This document shows positions 16,501-23,682 of a stretch of 64,000 nt of DNA, piece after piece. Under the pieces are notes generated by a model. The model was not told the origin of the DNA. It did no database searches and saw only the letters and a program-made list of their open reading frames with translations. Location: positions 186,001 to 250,000 of the IMG/VR virus record IMGVR_UViG_3300027736_001324; one strand, 5' to 3'. The stretch's first letter is position 1; each line of letters opens with the position of its first letter. The position numbers and the translations under genes are program-made. The stretch is from a virus.

Positions 16501-17001
16501 AAAACTAGATTCTTAGAATTGAATGATCCTAAAACAGGTCAACCTGTCGTATATTTTGATAAGAAAGATATCCCTAGAATTCGCAACACAAAGACATATG
16601 TTAGTGTGTTTGATGCTAGTAGATTTAAAAAGTTACCAACAGGGGAATACTTTAGTGAGAACCCTGGTAAACCATTGAAACAAGAAGAAATAACCGATCC
16701 TTTCAAGTATATGACGAACAATGGTTGGGTAGTAAGAGTAACTGATGATATTCAAAAAGAATTCAAAAAGGCACAACAACTACATAAAGCAGGCAAGATA
16801 GACCATTATGGTGGTGAAAACTTGACGGAAGCAAGTGGGTATATCCCAAGCGAAAAACAAAAGAATGATCCTAGATATAGCACCGCACTAACAATAGATG
16901 TACACCCAGATTCTATAAAAAAGAACGCAAAAGCCTTCTATTGGAACACCAGTAGAGCAGGAATCCCCCCAACTGCTAAAGCAAACGGCAAAATCTATTA
17001 A
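13546..17001 (+). CDS. modular polyprotein: nucleotidyltransferase, H-NC, deaminase, GNAT
   Basis: 1151 residues in separate modules. (1) 1-296: nucleotidyltransferase with GS (64-65) and DLD (76-78) in SGSNAAFSYTKHSDLDLH. (2) 303-419: a permuted NlpC/P60-like unit, DHVGF then AENCGTFVANVL. (3) 426-579: deaminase-like, HAE at 482-484, PC at 510-511, C527. (4) 584-740: unknown. (5) 775-880: GNAT acetyltransferase, FKGKGLGKLL near 819-828. (6) 921-1092: unknown. (7) 1097-1151: C-terminal tail. Junctions are QGVAEG (297), QGVAED (420), NIDEA (580), GISEA (768, 916), LNEA (887) and LTEA (1093), all (I/L/V)-x-E. I infer a head protein cut into several effectors. No signal peptide or TM. Expressed from a late-type site. 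Confidence 0.8.
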   Translation: MNLKELNSFKLSDAVTFHDKLNPKLWNSTKLRPDVRERLLIIAQDFLQELGVNDLDVKDITISGSNAAFSYTKHSDLDLHILVDMGNLPVDEVYRELFTAKKTIYNDTHDIRIHTIPVELYVQDSRQPVVSLGEYSVMNDQWIRIPTKRRSDFDQTATKSKYEKLLSLIEIALKSKKYSKVKHIIDTIKRYRQAGLDKGGEFGPENLAYKMLRSQGYITKLYDLRDKLHSEKLSFETMYQNIDENEETNHWYDAGVKDATRGARPNPRTYLPTLKDKQAKHPEEVYFYMNGYKSVKQGVAEGSENNNPIANKIFFARSNKTPKGWSYDHVGFITQDGKQIQMSGHKGNDVYVTNDVTDDPEFPKQNIKIVSLSKPVSVPTTNSVEAENCGTFVANVLRANGIKDFDTQKLYSVFKKPQEQGVAEDKENNNSRLDEILYKLCNIVKKEIKEKTGEHAVAACIIDPDNRIVAKTSKDKHSRWIHAEHNAIDTYEKKYGEVPEGSIIVTTLSPCNEYDDRTSDERFGESCTDYINSKGIKKVYCGYMDPTQDNYNREFNVIETSDTDLRRQCKQFADTFLKKNIDEAFDTPLPITWEKGMHGDIDALAKLPDGSNLSIMFNKQDNIKPDDKTWMVEFYRNNSQEVTGEGDAQKVFSTVLVAIQQFIKKYKPLKIYFSASKEMDPTINYGPDDVVPNPESRAKLYDRMVLRYAKSWGYKFFRADNGSSVIYQLSRIPKQTAVGEDYTMQFAAEKTPPVSPYAGVKDNQYRGGISEASGKKISFKVQKGNGKFSTTLTVNNTPAGIYQYDSNTGRSIAEVYPEFKGKGLGKLLVLHAIYTAAKLGLDFQEDESRTSAYDNVLDSLSSNGYIVDDDGYWYVTGDGEQYLKQALNEASGYIPSEKTPAINPYGGLKDNQFRGGISEAVSPKYVTRVDMTPIKDFESGMKTYYGTDDWHESGLEKKDNFTQEMKGLYAGEPHRTALYASGNASKTRFLELNDPKTGQPVVYFDKKDIPRIRNTKTYVSVFDASRFKKLPTGEYFSENPGKPLKQEEITDPFKYMTNNGWVVRVTDDIQKEFKKAQQLHKAGKIDHYGGENLTEASGYIPSEKQKNDPRYSTALTIDVHPDSIKKNAKAFYWNTSRAGIPPTAKANGKIY
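14434..14451 (+). repeat. QGVAEG repeat, copy 1
   Basis: CAAGGTGTGGCGGAAGGC, in frame at residues 297-302 of the polyprotein, between the nucleotidyltransferase and NlpC/P60-like modules. Confidence 0.9.
14803..14820 (+). repeat. QGVAEG repeat, copy 2 (QGVAED)
   Basis: CAAGGTGTGGCGGAAGAT, in frame at residues 420-425, just before the deaminase module. Only the last codon differs from copy 1. Confidence 0.9.
15790..15860 (+). repeat. long linker repeat A, copy 1
   Basis: Encodes EKTPPVSPYAG, VKDNQYRGG and ISEA just before the GNAT module. Near-duplicate at 16234-16305 with mostly conservative changes. Confidence 0.8.
16210..16239 (+). repeat. 30-nt exact linker repeat B, copy 1
   Basis: Encodes EASGYIPSEK, following LN. 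Identical over 30 nt to 16828-16857. Confidence 0.9.
16234..16305 (+). repeat. long linker repeat A, copy 2
   Basis: Encodes EKTPAINPYGG, LKDNQFRGG and ISEA; pair of 15790-15860. It is fused directly to linker repeat B. Confidence 0.8.
16828..16857 (+). repeat. 30-nt exact linker repeat B, copy 2
   Basis: Encodes EASGYIPSEK after LT and leads into the C-terminal tail (NDPRYSTALTIDVHPDSI). Exact over 30 nt with 16210-16239. Confidence 0.9.
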
Positions 17002-17022
17002 GTTTCCATATTGTGGTATTTT

Positions 17023-17030
17023 GATAAATA
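17023..17030 (+). promoter_or_regulatory. T4-late-like promoter element GATAAATA
   Basis: GATAAATA in the short gap after the 1151-residue polyprotein, 23 nt before the ATG of the next modular protein. Confidence 0.6.
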
Positions 17031-17053
17031 CTCTATAACTTTGGGAAACCGTC

Positions 17054-18616
17054 ATGAGATTTAAGCAAATAGTAGAAAATTCAACAACAGCAGGATCAGT
17101 CGCAACCGTAGCACAGCCTATGATGACTCAAACCCGTGAAAGTGTAGATGTCAAGGGACTAAAGCCCGTAAAACAATTAATGAAGGGCACTAAAAAGAAA
17201 GGTCCCTACGCTAATAGTATTGTTGAAGGAAAAGTTAAAGAACTTATCAGCGATTTAAAAAACTTAACTTCTTATGATTTTGAAAAGAAACACAAACAAT
17301 CTAAGGCTGACGTTAGAGCCGACATGAAGAAAGTCACCGAAGATGATCTTTCAGAACAAGACTTAATCGTTATCCCAGGACAAGGTAGACTAAGAGGTAC
17401 TGGATTTACAAAGCATGACCCTGATCGTGCTGAACATGAAGGTCAAACACTAAAGAATAGTTTACACACTATCATTCGTTTAGCAACTCATTTAGACAAA
17501 GAATTAACAGTAAGAGATAACTTCCCAGAATGGGTGTCAGAGAAAGTCGGTTCAATCAAGGGTGACATGCTTTCTGTAATGAACTATATAATCAGCAGCC
17601 AAGAAATGCGACATGATCCAGATACTATAAATGAACTCAGTTCTGCTCTGTTACAAACAGCCGCACAAGCTGCTACAGACAAACGTAATCAAGCAATGGA
17701 TCCCGAGTTACATAATGCATTAGGTGGCGGCTATATGAATCCATTAGCAAAACATTATGATAATGTATCACAAAAAATGGACAATAGGGCAGCACAAGTA
17801 AAAAGAAAAGAAACGATACAAAATATCGCTTCTAAAATCGCTTCTCCGGCGGTGATGCGTAAGATGGGTATGAATGAAGGCTCACAACGAGTTGATTCAA
17901 TTGTTACTGACGCATTACGAGTAATGAAGGGTCCAGAAGTAAGTGATGCTGTACTAGCATTAAAGAGAGTATTAGGCGACAGAGCATATAATGAGCGCCG
18001 CGGCTTTTATAGTTTCTATGTTGATCAAATACATGATATGTACGGTCAGCAAGGCGTGGCGGAAGGCGAGTTAGAAGAAGATTTAAGCCGTAGAGGATTT
18101 TTAAGAGGCTTGGGCGCGGCAACGTTAGGTGCTACAGCATTAGGTGCTGCAAGTAAAGCACAGGCAAGTCAAGATTTAGGAAACGGATTTGTTTTAACCA
18201 CTGTTGACGTTTTTGGTGGAAAATTTAAAGCAGTATTAGATACACAATCTGATATACATTATTTGCCAAATCGTCACGAAGGCGGTGGCGCTATTGTTAG
18301 AAGCATGGCTCCTTTTATTATGATAAAGAACGGTCAGACAAACACTGCTATGAATGTTGGGCCAGCTGTTCAGGCTGCATTAAAGAAAGCTGGACTATTG
18401 AAAGGTGTAGAAGAAGGTGTTAAAGAAGGCAAAATTGACTTTGCTAAGAAATTACAAAAGAATGTAGATAATCATAACAAAGCTGTAGTACAAACTAAAA
18501 AAGCTGTAGGTAGCAGAATTTCTGACATTGGCGCCGGCGGCAAAGAATACAATGTAAAGACTGATGCTGCATGGGATGCTGCTAAGAAAAAAGTTAGTGA
18601 AGGTTTAAGGAAATAA
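17054..18616 (+). CDS. modular head-cargo-like protein with internal Tat signal
   Basis: 520 residues. The N-terminus MRFKQIVEN matches the capsid-targeting pattern with an I-V-E step; SIVEG recurs near residue 56. The middle module (about 110-190) is helical (LKNSLHTIIRLATHL, FPEWVSEKVGSIKGDMLSVM). QGVAEG lies at 333-338. Seven residues later comes a full twin-arginine signal: SRRGFL at 345-350, a hydrophobic Ala/Gly/Leu stretch, and AQA before S372. The C-terminal domain (372-520) has no recognised fold. The signal would be N-terminal only after cleavage at VAE/G. Starts behind GATAAATA; the next gene follows after one base. Confidence 0.8.
   Translation: MRFKQIVENSTTAGSVATVAQPMMTQTRESVDVKGLKPVKQLMKGTKKKGPYANSIVEGKVKELISDLKNLTSYDFEKKHKQSKADVRADMKKVTEDDLSEQDLIVIPGQGRLRGTGFTKHDPDRAEHEGQTLKNSLHTIIRLATHLDKELTVRDNFPEWVSEKVGSIKGDMLSVMNYIISSQEMRHDPDTINELSSALLQTAAQAATDKRNQAMDPELHNALGGGYMNPLAKHYDNVSQKMDNRAAQVKRKETIQNIASKIASPAVMRKMGMNEGSQRVDSIVTDALRVMKGPEVSDAVLALKRVLGDRAYNERRGFYSFYVDQIHDMYGQQGVAEGELEEDLSRRGFLRGLGAATLGATALGAASKAQASQDLGNGFVLTTVDVFGGKFKAVLDTQSDIHYLPNRHEGGGAIVRSMAPFIMIKNGQTNTAMNVGPAVQAALKKAGLLKGVEEGVKEGKIDFAKKLQKNVDNHNKAVVQTKKAVGSRISDIGAGGKEYNVKTDAAWDAAKKKVSEGLRK
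18050..18067 (+). repeat. QGVAEG repeat, copy 3
   Basis: CAAGGCGTGGCGGAAGGC, residues 333-338, immediately upstream of the internal twin-arginine signal. One synonymous change from copy 1. Confidence 0.9.
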
Positions 18617-18617
18617 T

Positions 18618-21293
18618 ATGAAAACAAATGAATTTTTAACAGAATTATCTAACGACAAGTTAGGAAAGTACAAAACCGCTGCAGGAAAAGATGCTACTGC
18701 TGCTGATAAAGCTGGTAATTTTAAGCGCGGCAATAAGCGTATGAGTGGCATTACCAATGCAACTAAAAAAGAATTTGCAAATGATGCTAAAAAGGTATCA
18801 GAAAGTAAGCAATTTGTTTTAAATGAATCTTTATTAATGGAAGATCCCATTTATCGTCAATTTAAAAGTGTAAGTAAGTATATTGCTGAACGTAGACTTA
18901 GCAAACAAGAAATCTATCAAATATTTGCTGATGCTGAAACCGGCATGACAAGTAAAGATACTGGTGCTAATCGTACAATGCTTGGCCGTGGTAAAGATGT
19001 AACAGGTAAAGCAGTTACCAGTGTTAAAGATGCTGTATCAGGTGTTTTAAACTCTATACAATCTTCTGCTCCAGTAGCAGCCGTTGATGTTGCATATGAT
19101 CAAGCTACAGCTGCCTTAGGAAAATTAACCGGCGGAGATAAAAGCAAGATAATGAAATCTATCATTGGATATCGTAATCTTGCTAAACAATATCCTAAAA
19201 CAGCAGGATTTGCTAAAGCAGCATTGGTTGCTGCTGTAGGACTTGCTACCGGTGGAGCAGGACTACCTGCTATTGCAGGTTTAACTTATGCACTTGATTC
19301 TGCAATTAGAGGCGATAAGTTATCAAGTGTAATTGGTAAGGGTGCCGGCGCTGCTGCGTTAGCATACGGTGGACAAGCTGCGGCACAATATGCTCAAGGT
19401 GGCGCTGATATTCCAGGAGCAAATCCACATCAACTTGATCCGTCACAAATGCAACAAGGCCCAGGTGGTGGAGGAGGTGGCGGTGCAGGTGGTGCTGATA
19501 TTCCTGGAGCAAATCCACATCAATTAGATCCATCACAAATGCAATCAGGATCCGGTGGTGCTGATATTCCTGGAGCGAACCCGCATCAATTAGATCCGTC
19601 ACAAATGCAACAAGCAGCAGGCGGTTATAAGGAAGTAATAAAGACAGTAGCAAAAGGAGATACATTAAGTAATATTGCTCAACAATACGAAACTAGTGTT
19701 GAAGCATTAATGAGAGCAAATCCTCAAATAACAAATCCCGATGCTTTAGCAATAGGAACTAAACTTAATATACCTCCAGTAAATGCTGATACTTATCTGC
19801 AAGGTGTAGGTACTGCTGCTGATACTGCTGCCAAAACTGCGTCTGGCGCATATGATAGTGTACCGGCTGCATTAGGTAAACAAGCAGCAGCCAATCGTGC
19901 CGGTGTTACTGAAAGTATTTGGAAAAATCATTCTCCTAAACTAGATAAAAACATTATAGAATCTATTAATTTTAAAAAGTTATCAGCATATGATTTAATA
20001 GACAAGAAAACTACTGCGTTCAACTGGGCATTAAATGAAAGTATTGGTAATAAAAATAGAAATATAAATTTAACTACAGTAGGGGTATATACTATATTTG
20101 AAAATGTTGACCGTTACCGTCTTGCTGTAATGGAAGTAGCAGGAGTTCCGGGCAGCACTCGTCCAGAGCAGTATCGTCCAGATGAGCCGGAAGGTAAAGG
20201 TAAGGAAAGCAAACCAGGTTTAATTGGTAGAGGACTTAATTGGTTAGACAAAACTGCCGGCAAAGTAGGCGGCGCATTAAGTAATTTTGGACATCAGTTC
20301 ACTACAAACGTTACAAAAGAAAAACTAAAAATGAATTGGACTCAAAAAGGTGAGCCAAGTGATTCAGATGAAGTAGCGGCTTTTATGAAAAGTCAAGGTG
20401 TACCAGAAGATGTAATTTCAACAGTATACACAAAGATGGGTCTACCTTTTACTATGACTCCCGCTGCAGCCGCAACTGCCCCGGCGGCAAACACAGGATC
20501 AACAAGTGCTAATACTAGTGGTGCTGGTGCAGGCGCATTTAGTTCAATGGCAAATCAATTACCTAAATCAACTAATACATCATCTACTGGCGGCACAACT
20601 ACAAATACATCAACTGGATTAACACATACAAGCAAAGCAGTTGCACCAACATCAGGTGGTGCAGGTGGGACAAGTAGTGTAGGCGGTATGTCACAACCAT
20701 CACAGCCTAATAGTCCTAGTCAACAACAAGCAGTGGCTCGCACAGTAAGACAACAGATTGATGACATTATGCATACCATAATGACTCAACATAATGACGA
20801 CCAACCATCATTAGTAAAATATTTGCGCCAACGTCTTGATAGTAGTTTTCCCGGTGATGCTACAAACGCAGCAGCACCAAAAAGAGCAGCACCTAAAAAA
20901 GCAGCACCTAAAAAAGCAGCGCCCAAAACAGCAGCACCTAAAGGCAAAAAACCTGACAACACAGTAGCGATGCCAAAACGTGAAAAATTCCGTATAGGCA
21001 AAGACGAAATCAAACCCGATAATCCCATGTATGATAAAATTAAGGCCGCTAGCGGGACAAATGAATCATTAGGATTAAACTATCCAGAAACATATGAACA
21101 AACTAATGATAAATTTAAAAGCAAAGGTCAACGTAGAGTTGCTGCACTAACCAATGAAGAAGAAAAACAACGTTTAGATCCTAAATGCTGGACTGGTTAT
21201 AAAAAGCAAGGCACTAAGATGAAGGGTGGTACTAGAGTTAATAACTGTGTCCCAATAAAAGAATCAGCAATATTACAAGGCTTAAGAGGATAA
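18618..21293 (+). CDS. large capsid-targeted-like protein with LysM domain
   Basis: 891 residues. The N-terminus MKTNEFLTELS is very close to T4 internal protein III (MKTYQEFIAEA), with an L-T-E step. It contains a Gly/Ala-rich hydrophobic region (about 195-260), three direct repeats of a 19-residue unit (at 261, 291, 313), and a LysM peptidoglycan-binding domain (about 343-388; GDTLSNIAQQYETSVEALMRAN). A Ser/Thr/Gly-rich stretch spans about 610-705, followed by KKAAPKKAAPK histone-tail-like repeats (about 752-775). The end is CWTGYKKQGTKMKGGTRVNN. Further E-steps occur (GVTES, NIIES, LNES). Likely packaged in the head and processed; LysM suggests contact with the cell wall during entry or release. 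Role not known. Confidence 0.75.
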   Translation: MKTNEFLTELSNDKLGKYKTAAGKDATAADKAGNFKRGNKRMSGITNATKKEFANDAKKVSESKQFVLNESLLMEDPIYRQFKSVSKYIAERRLSKQEIYQIFADAETGMTSKDTGANRTMLGRGKDVTGKAVTSVKDAVSGVLNSIQSSAPVAAVDVAYDQATAALGKLTGGDKSKIMKSIIGYRNLAKQYPKTAGFAKAALVAAVGLATGGAGLPAIAGLTYALDSAIRGDKLSSVIGKGAGAAALAYGGQAAAQYAQGGADIPGANPHQLDPSQMQQGPGGGGGGGAGGADIPGANPHQLDPSQMQSGSGGADIPGANPHQLDPSQMQQAAGGYKEVIKTVAKGDTLSNIAQQYETSVEALMRANPQITNPDALAIGTKLNIPPVNADTYLQGVGTAADTAAKTASGAYDSVPAALGKQAAANRAGVTESIWKNHSPKLDKNIIESINFKKLSAYDLIDKKTTAFNWALNESIGNKNRNINLTTVGVYTIFENVDRYRLAVMEVAGVPGSTRPEQYRPDEPEGKGKESKPGLIGRGLNWLDKTAGKVGGALSNFGHQFTTNVTKEKLKMNWTQKGEPSDSDEVAAFMKSQGVPEDVISTVYTKMGLPFTMTPAAAATAPAANTGSTSANTSGAGAGAFSSMANQLPKSTNTSSTGGTTTNTSTGLTHTSKAVAPTSGGAGGTSSVGGMSQPSQPNSPSQQQAVARTVRQQIDDIMHTIMTQHNDDQPSLVKYLRQRLDSSFPGDATNAAAPKRAAPKKAAPKKAAPKTAAPKGKKPDNTVAMPKREKFRIGKDEIKPDNPMYDKIKAASGTNESLGLNYPETYEQTNDKFKSKGQRRVAALTNEEEKQRLDPKCWTGYKKQGTKMKGGTRVNNCVPIKESAILQGLRG
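19398..19610 (+). repeat. three direct repeats inside the LysM protein
   Basis: Three copies of a 57-nt unit (19398-19454, 19488-19544, 19554-19610) encoding GGADIPGANPHQLDPSQMQ. They are separated by Gly-rich spacers of unequal length. Synonymous differences show they are not brand-new duplications. Confidence 0.9.
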
Positions 21294-21295
21294 TT

Positions 21296-21736
21296 ATGTT
21301 AACAGAAGATTTAAAAGTGTTATTGGCAAGTGTTAACTCATTATCCATCAAAGCACAAAACTTTCATTGGAATGTAGAGGGAGATAACTTCCCTCAATAT
21401 CACGAATTCTTTGGCAACTTCTATGAAGAAATATACAGTTCAGTAGATAAAATTGCTGAATACATTCGTACATTAGACAGTTATAGTCCTGGCAGCTTAA
21501 CACGCTATGCTGAATTAACTATCATTCAAGATCAACTTAAGATTCCACGTGCTGAATTAATGTTTGCTGAATTGTATGAAGATAATGCTAGAATGATTGA
21601 TTTGCTTAATCATTGCTTTGCTTCTGCTACACAAGAAAATAAACAAGGTATCGCTAACTTTATTGCTGAAAGGTTAGATGCTCACGAAAAACATCAATGG
21701 ATGGTTCGTAGTGTTCTAAAGAAAGCCCGTGCATAA
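21296..21736 (+). CDS. dps: Dps/ferritin-like protein
   Basis: 146 residues, the usual Dps length. It has the Dps signature: AQNFHWNVEG (about 21-30), then HEFFGNFYEEIYSSVDKIAEYIRTL, which supplies the His, Asp and Glu of the inter-subunit ferroxidase site. Dps cages oxidise and store iron and can bind DNA. It could protect phage DNA from oxidative damage or be carried in the virion, since it sits among head-cargo-like genes; this is inference. It overlaps the next gene by 1 nt. Confidence 0.9.
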   Translation: MLTEDLKVLLASVNSLSIKAQNFHWNVEGDNFPQYHEFFGNFYEEIYSSVDKIAEYIRTLDSYSPGSLTRYAELTIIQDQLKIPRAELMFAELYEDNARMIDLLNHCFASATQENKQGIANFIAERLDAHEKHQWMVRSVLKKARA

Positions 21737-22290
21737 TGAGAGCAAGAGAGTTTTTATCTGAGTCCTATCGCTCGGGTATAAATGAAGAACTCAGGGTCGA
21801 TGTGCCTAACGAAGAATGGTTACAAGACGCAATTGACTATGCTAAAAGTAAAAGTCCCGATCGCAATGGTCTACCTTACATGGGAAAGACCACTGCTACA
21901 GTTAGGAACGTTGTGGTTCCGGTCAGCATATTAAGACGGATACCAGGCATGCGTCAAGAGCAATCAAAGGTAAGACACCACGATCTTGCTGCTATTAGAA
22001 AAATTATGCACACTACAGGTAAACTGCCATTACACGGACATACTGGACAAGAATATAAACCTTTTATTAATGTAGCATATGATGGTAGTGCTTGGGTCAA
22101 TGAAGGTAATCATAGGATCATGGCTGCGGCCGAACTTGGTTGGGAGTCATTGCCAGTGGAAATTTCATACTTTGACGGCGGTGAAAGAATCAAGTCAGGT
22201 CCAATGTATCCGGGTAAGATTGGGCTTGCAGAAGCAATGGATCAAGGAACTAGATGGACCGGTGATGAACCATATAGACAAACGGATTAA
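21736..22290 (+). CDS. capsid-targeted-like ParB/Srx-type protein
   Basis: 184 residues. The N-terminus MRAREFLSES is nearly the same as that of the ADP-ribosyltransferase-like gene at 42.4 kb and carries an L-S-E step. The body contains VNEGNHRIMAAAELGW (about residues 117-132), the central motif of ParB/sulfiredoxin-like domains (usually DGNHR or GxHR). These domains bind nucleotides and in some families nick DNA or phosphorylate proteins. The C-terminus GLAEAMD has a further L-A-E step. A second ParB-like module occurs at 44.6-44.9 kb. Confidence 0.72.
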   Translation: MRAREFLSESYRSGINEELRVDVPNEEWLQDAIDYAKSKSPDRNGLPYMGKTTATVRNVVVPVSILRRIPGMRQEQSKVRHHDLAAIRKIMHTTGKLPLHGHTGQEYKPFINVAYDGSAWVNEGNHRIMAAAELGWESLPVEISYFDGGERIKSGPMYPGKIGLAEAMDQGTRWTGDEPYRQTD

Positions 22291-22296
22291 ACCTAC

Positions 22297-23112
22297 ATGA
22301 AAAAATTATTAGCATTAACATTACTCGCAGTATCATTTACCGCATCAGCTTGGACACAACGAGCACCAAATCCACCTCAACAATGTCAAGTACACGCCCC
22401 ATATGGATTCCCTCAAACGGCATTAGCGGTACAGCCCATTTGTCGTCAAGCATATCTAGTTGGTTATGATCCTGTCGCAAAATTACCAAAGTATGTAACA
22501 TATGAACTTCTTCCGCAAAACGCACTAGGATGCGTGGGTAGAACAAATGCTTTTGCTGCTGATCAATCTATACCAAACGGACCTAAACCAGATGACTATG
22601 CGGGAACAGGCTACGATAAAGGACATATGAGCCCAGACGGTGATCTATCTTGGGATGTTCAAGTTGAGTTTGAAAGTTTCTTAATGACTAATATGGCTCC
22701 GCAAGCTGGTTCATTGAATCGTGGCATATGGAAATTGTTAGAAACAAGTGTGCGTGGTTGGGCAGTTCAACGCAATCAAAGTTACACAGTTTATGTTGGT
22801 GGAGTATATAATGCACAAGATAAGAAAATCGGCAACGGTGTTGTTGTTCCGCATGGTTATTATAAAATTGTTATCAATAATCAAACTAAAGAAATAGCAG
22901 GATGGGCATTCCCCCATGTTGCTCCTTATCCTAACTTAGGCAATGATTTATCTAAGTTTAGATTATCCGTAGTGCAGATTCAACAAGTAGCAGGTGTACA
23001 TTTTGGATTCCCTCAGGGTGCTAAAGAATTGTCTCCGGGCCAAGAATGGCCAGTTGACTTTGGTGCTCTTACAAAAGCTAAGAGAGCCAAGTGTGGTAAG
23101 GATGATGATTAA
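22297..23112 (+). CDS. secreted DNA/RNA non-specific endonuclease
   Basis: 271 residues. A clear Sec signal peptide: MKKLLALTLLAVSFTASA with cleavage after residue 18. The mature protein has the NucA/EndoG-type active site: YDKGHMSP (D107-H110; the usual motif is DRGH) and NMAPQAGSLNRGIWKLLE, whose Asn binds the catalytic magnesium. In this family the His is the general base. The product should act in the periplasm or outside the cell. Possible roles are degrading DNA of superinfecting phages or host DNA for nucleotide recovery. Four cysteines could form disulfides. There is no inhibitor gene beside it, which fits an exported enzyme. Confidence 0.9.
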   Translation: MKKLLALTLLAVSFTASAWTQRAPNPPQQCQVHAPYGFPQTALAVQPICRQAYLVGYDPVAKLPKYVTYELLPQNALGCVGRTNAFAADQSIPNGPKPDDYAGTGYDKGHMSPDGDLSWDVQVEFESFLMTNMAPQAGSLNRGIWKLLETSVRGWAVQRNQSYTVYVGGVYNAQDKKIGNGVVVPHGYYKIVINNQTKEIAGWAFPHVAPYPNLGNDLSKFRLSVVQIQQVAGVHFGFPQGAKELSPGQEWPVDFGALTKAKRAKCGKDDD

Positions 23113-23132
23113 TATTAACACCAATATATCAT

Positions 23133-23140
23133 ACTAAATA
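23133..23140 (+). promoter_or_regulatory. T4-late-like promoter element ACTAAATA
   Basis: ACTAAATA 5 nt before the ATG at 23146, in a 33-nt gap after the nuclease gene. Confidence 0.5.
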
Positions 23141-23145
23141 TCAGT

Positions 23146-23598
23146 ATGAACATCACAAAATTAGGCAAACTCGTGGGCGATTGGAGTAATATCAATGATA
23201 CTTTACTTCAACAAATAAGCAATCTATTCAAACTTAGAGATTGTAATATTAATTTGGATATACAAAAACCAAATAAAGTAACCCCTTTCATTAAAGACAA
23301 CTTAGAACATTATAATTTGGATAATCCCTTTACTATTAAAAGAATCTGTATTCATTTAACAGATTGGGAACCGGGGCATTTCTATTGCTTTGACAAAGAC
23401 ATTCATACTGGATGGAGCGCAGGGGATGTGTATAGTGTTGATTGGCACAAAACTTCTTATGCTAGTGCAAATGCAGGAGCTTCTGATAGAATCATACTAC
23501 AACTAACTGGAATAGTATCAGAAGAATCCAATGAATTCTTAGCACGATTAAAAAGATTTGATACATACACCATGGAACTTAAAGAAAGTTCTTGGTAA
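23146..23598 (+). CDS. probable double-stranded beta-helix (cupin/2OG-like) protein
   Basis: 150 residues. The segment HLTDWEPGHFYCFDKDIHTGW, then AGDVYSVDWHKTSYASANAG and DRIILQLTG, follows the beta-helix pattern W-x-A-G-D, a His-bearing strand, and a terminal DRxxLQxTG strand seen in cupin and 2-oxoglutarate oxygenase-like phage proteins. A complete HxD...H iron triad is not certain. Expressed singly from a late-type element. Substrate unknown. Confidence 0.55.
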   Translation: MNITKLGKLVGDWSNINDTLLQQISNLFKLRDCNINLDIQKPNKVTPFIKDNLEHYNLDNPFTIKRICIHLTDWEPGHFYCFDKDIHTGWSAGDVYSVDWHKTSYASANAGASDRIILQLTGIVSEESNEFLARLKRFDTYTMELKESSW

Positions 23599-23670
23599 GA
23601 ACACACCTTAGGGCCGTGTGGCCGGCTGCTGGCCAACGAATAGGAATCGCTACCCATTTAGTTCGTTAAA
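23599..23670 (+). other. GC-rich structured intergenic segment
   Basis: 72 nt without a gene, far richer in G and C than its surroundings. It contains CACAC/GTGTG (23602-23606, 23616-23620), a GGCC/GGCC hairpin (about 23619-23634) and AACGAA/TTCGTT (23635-23640, 23661-23666) enclosing TAGG...CTACCC. It could be a terminator-like or regulatory RNA. It does not fold as a tRNA, and there is no U run. Confidence 0.4.
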
Positions 23671-23682
23671 GTGAGCATATTT

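Noticed and set aside
23599-23671. A tRNA gene in the GC-rich gap
   Set aside because: The stems do not form a cloverleaf; there is no proper acceptor stem, anticodon arm or T-arm consensus.
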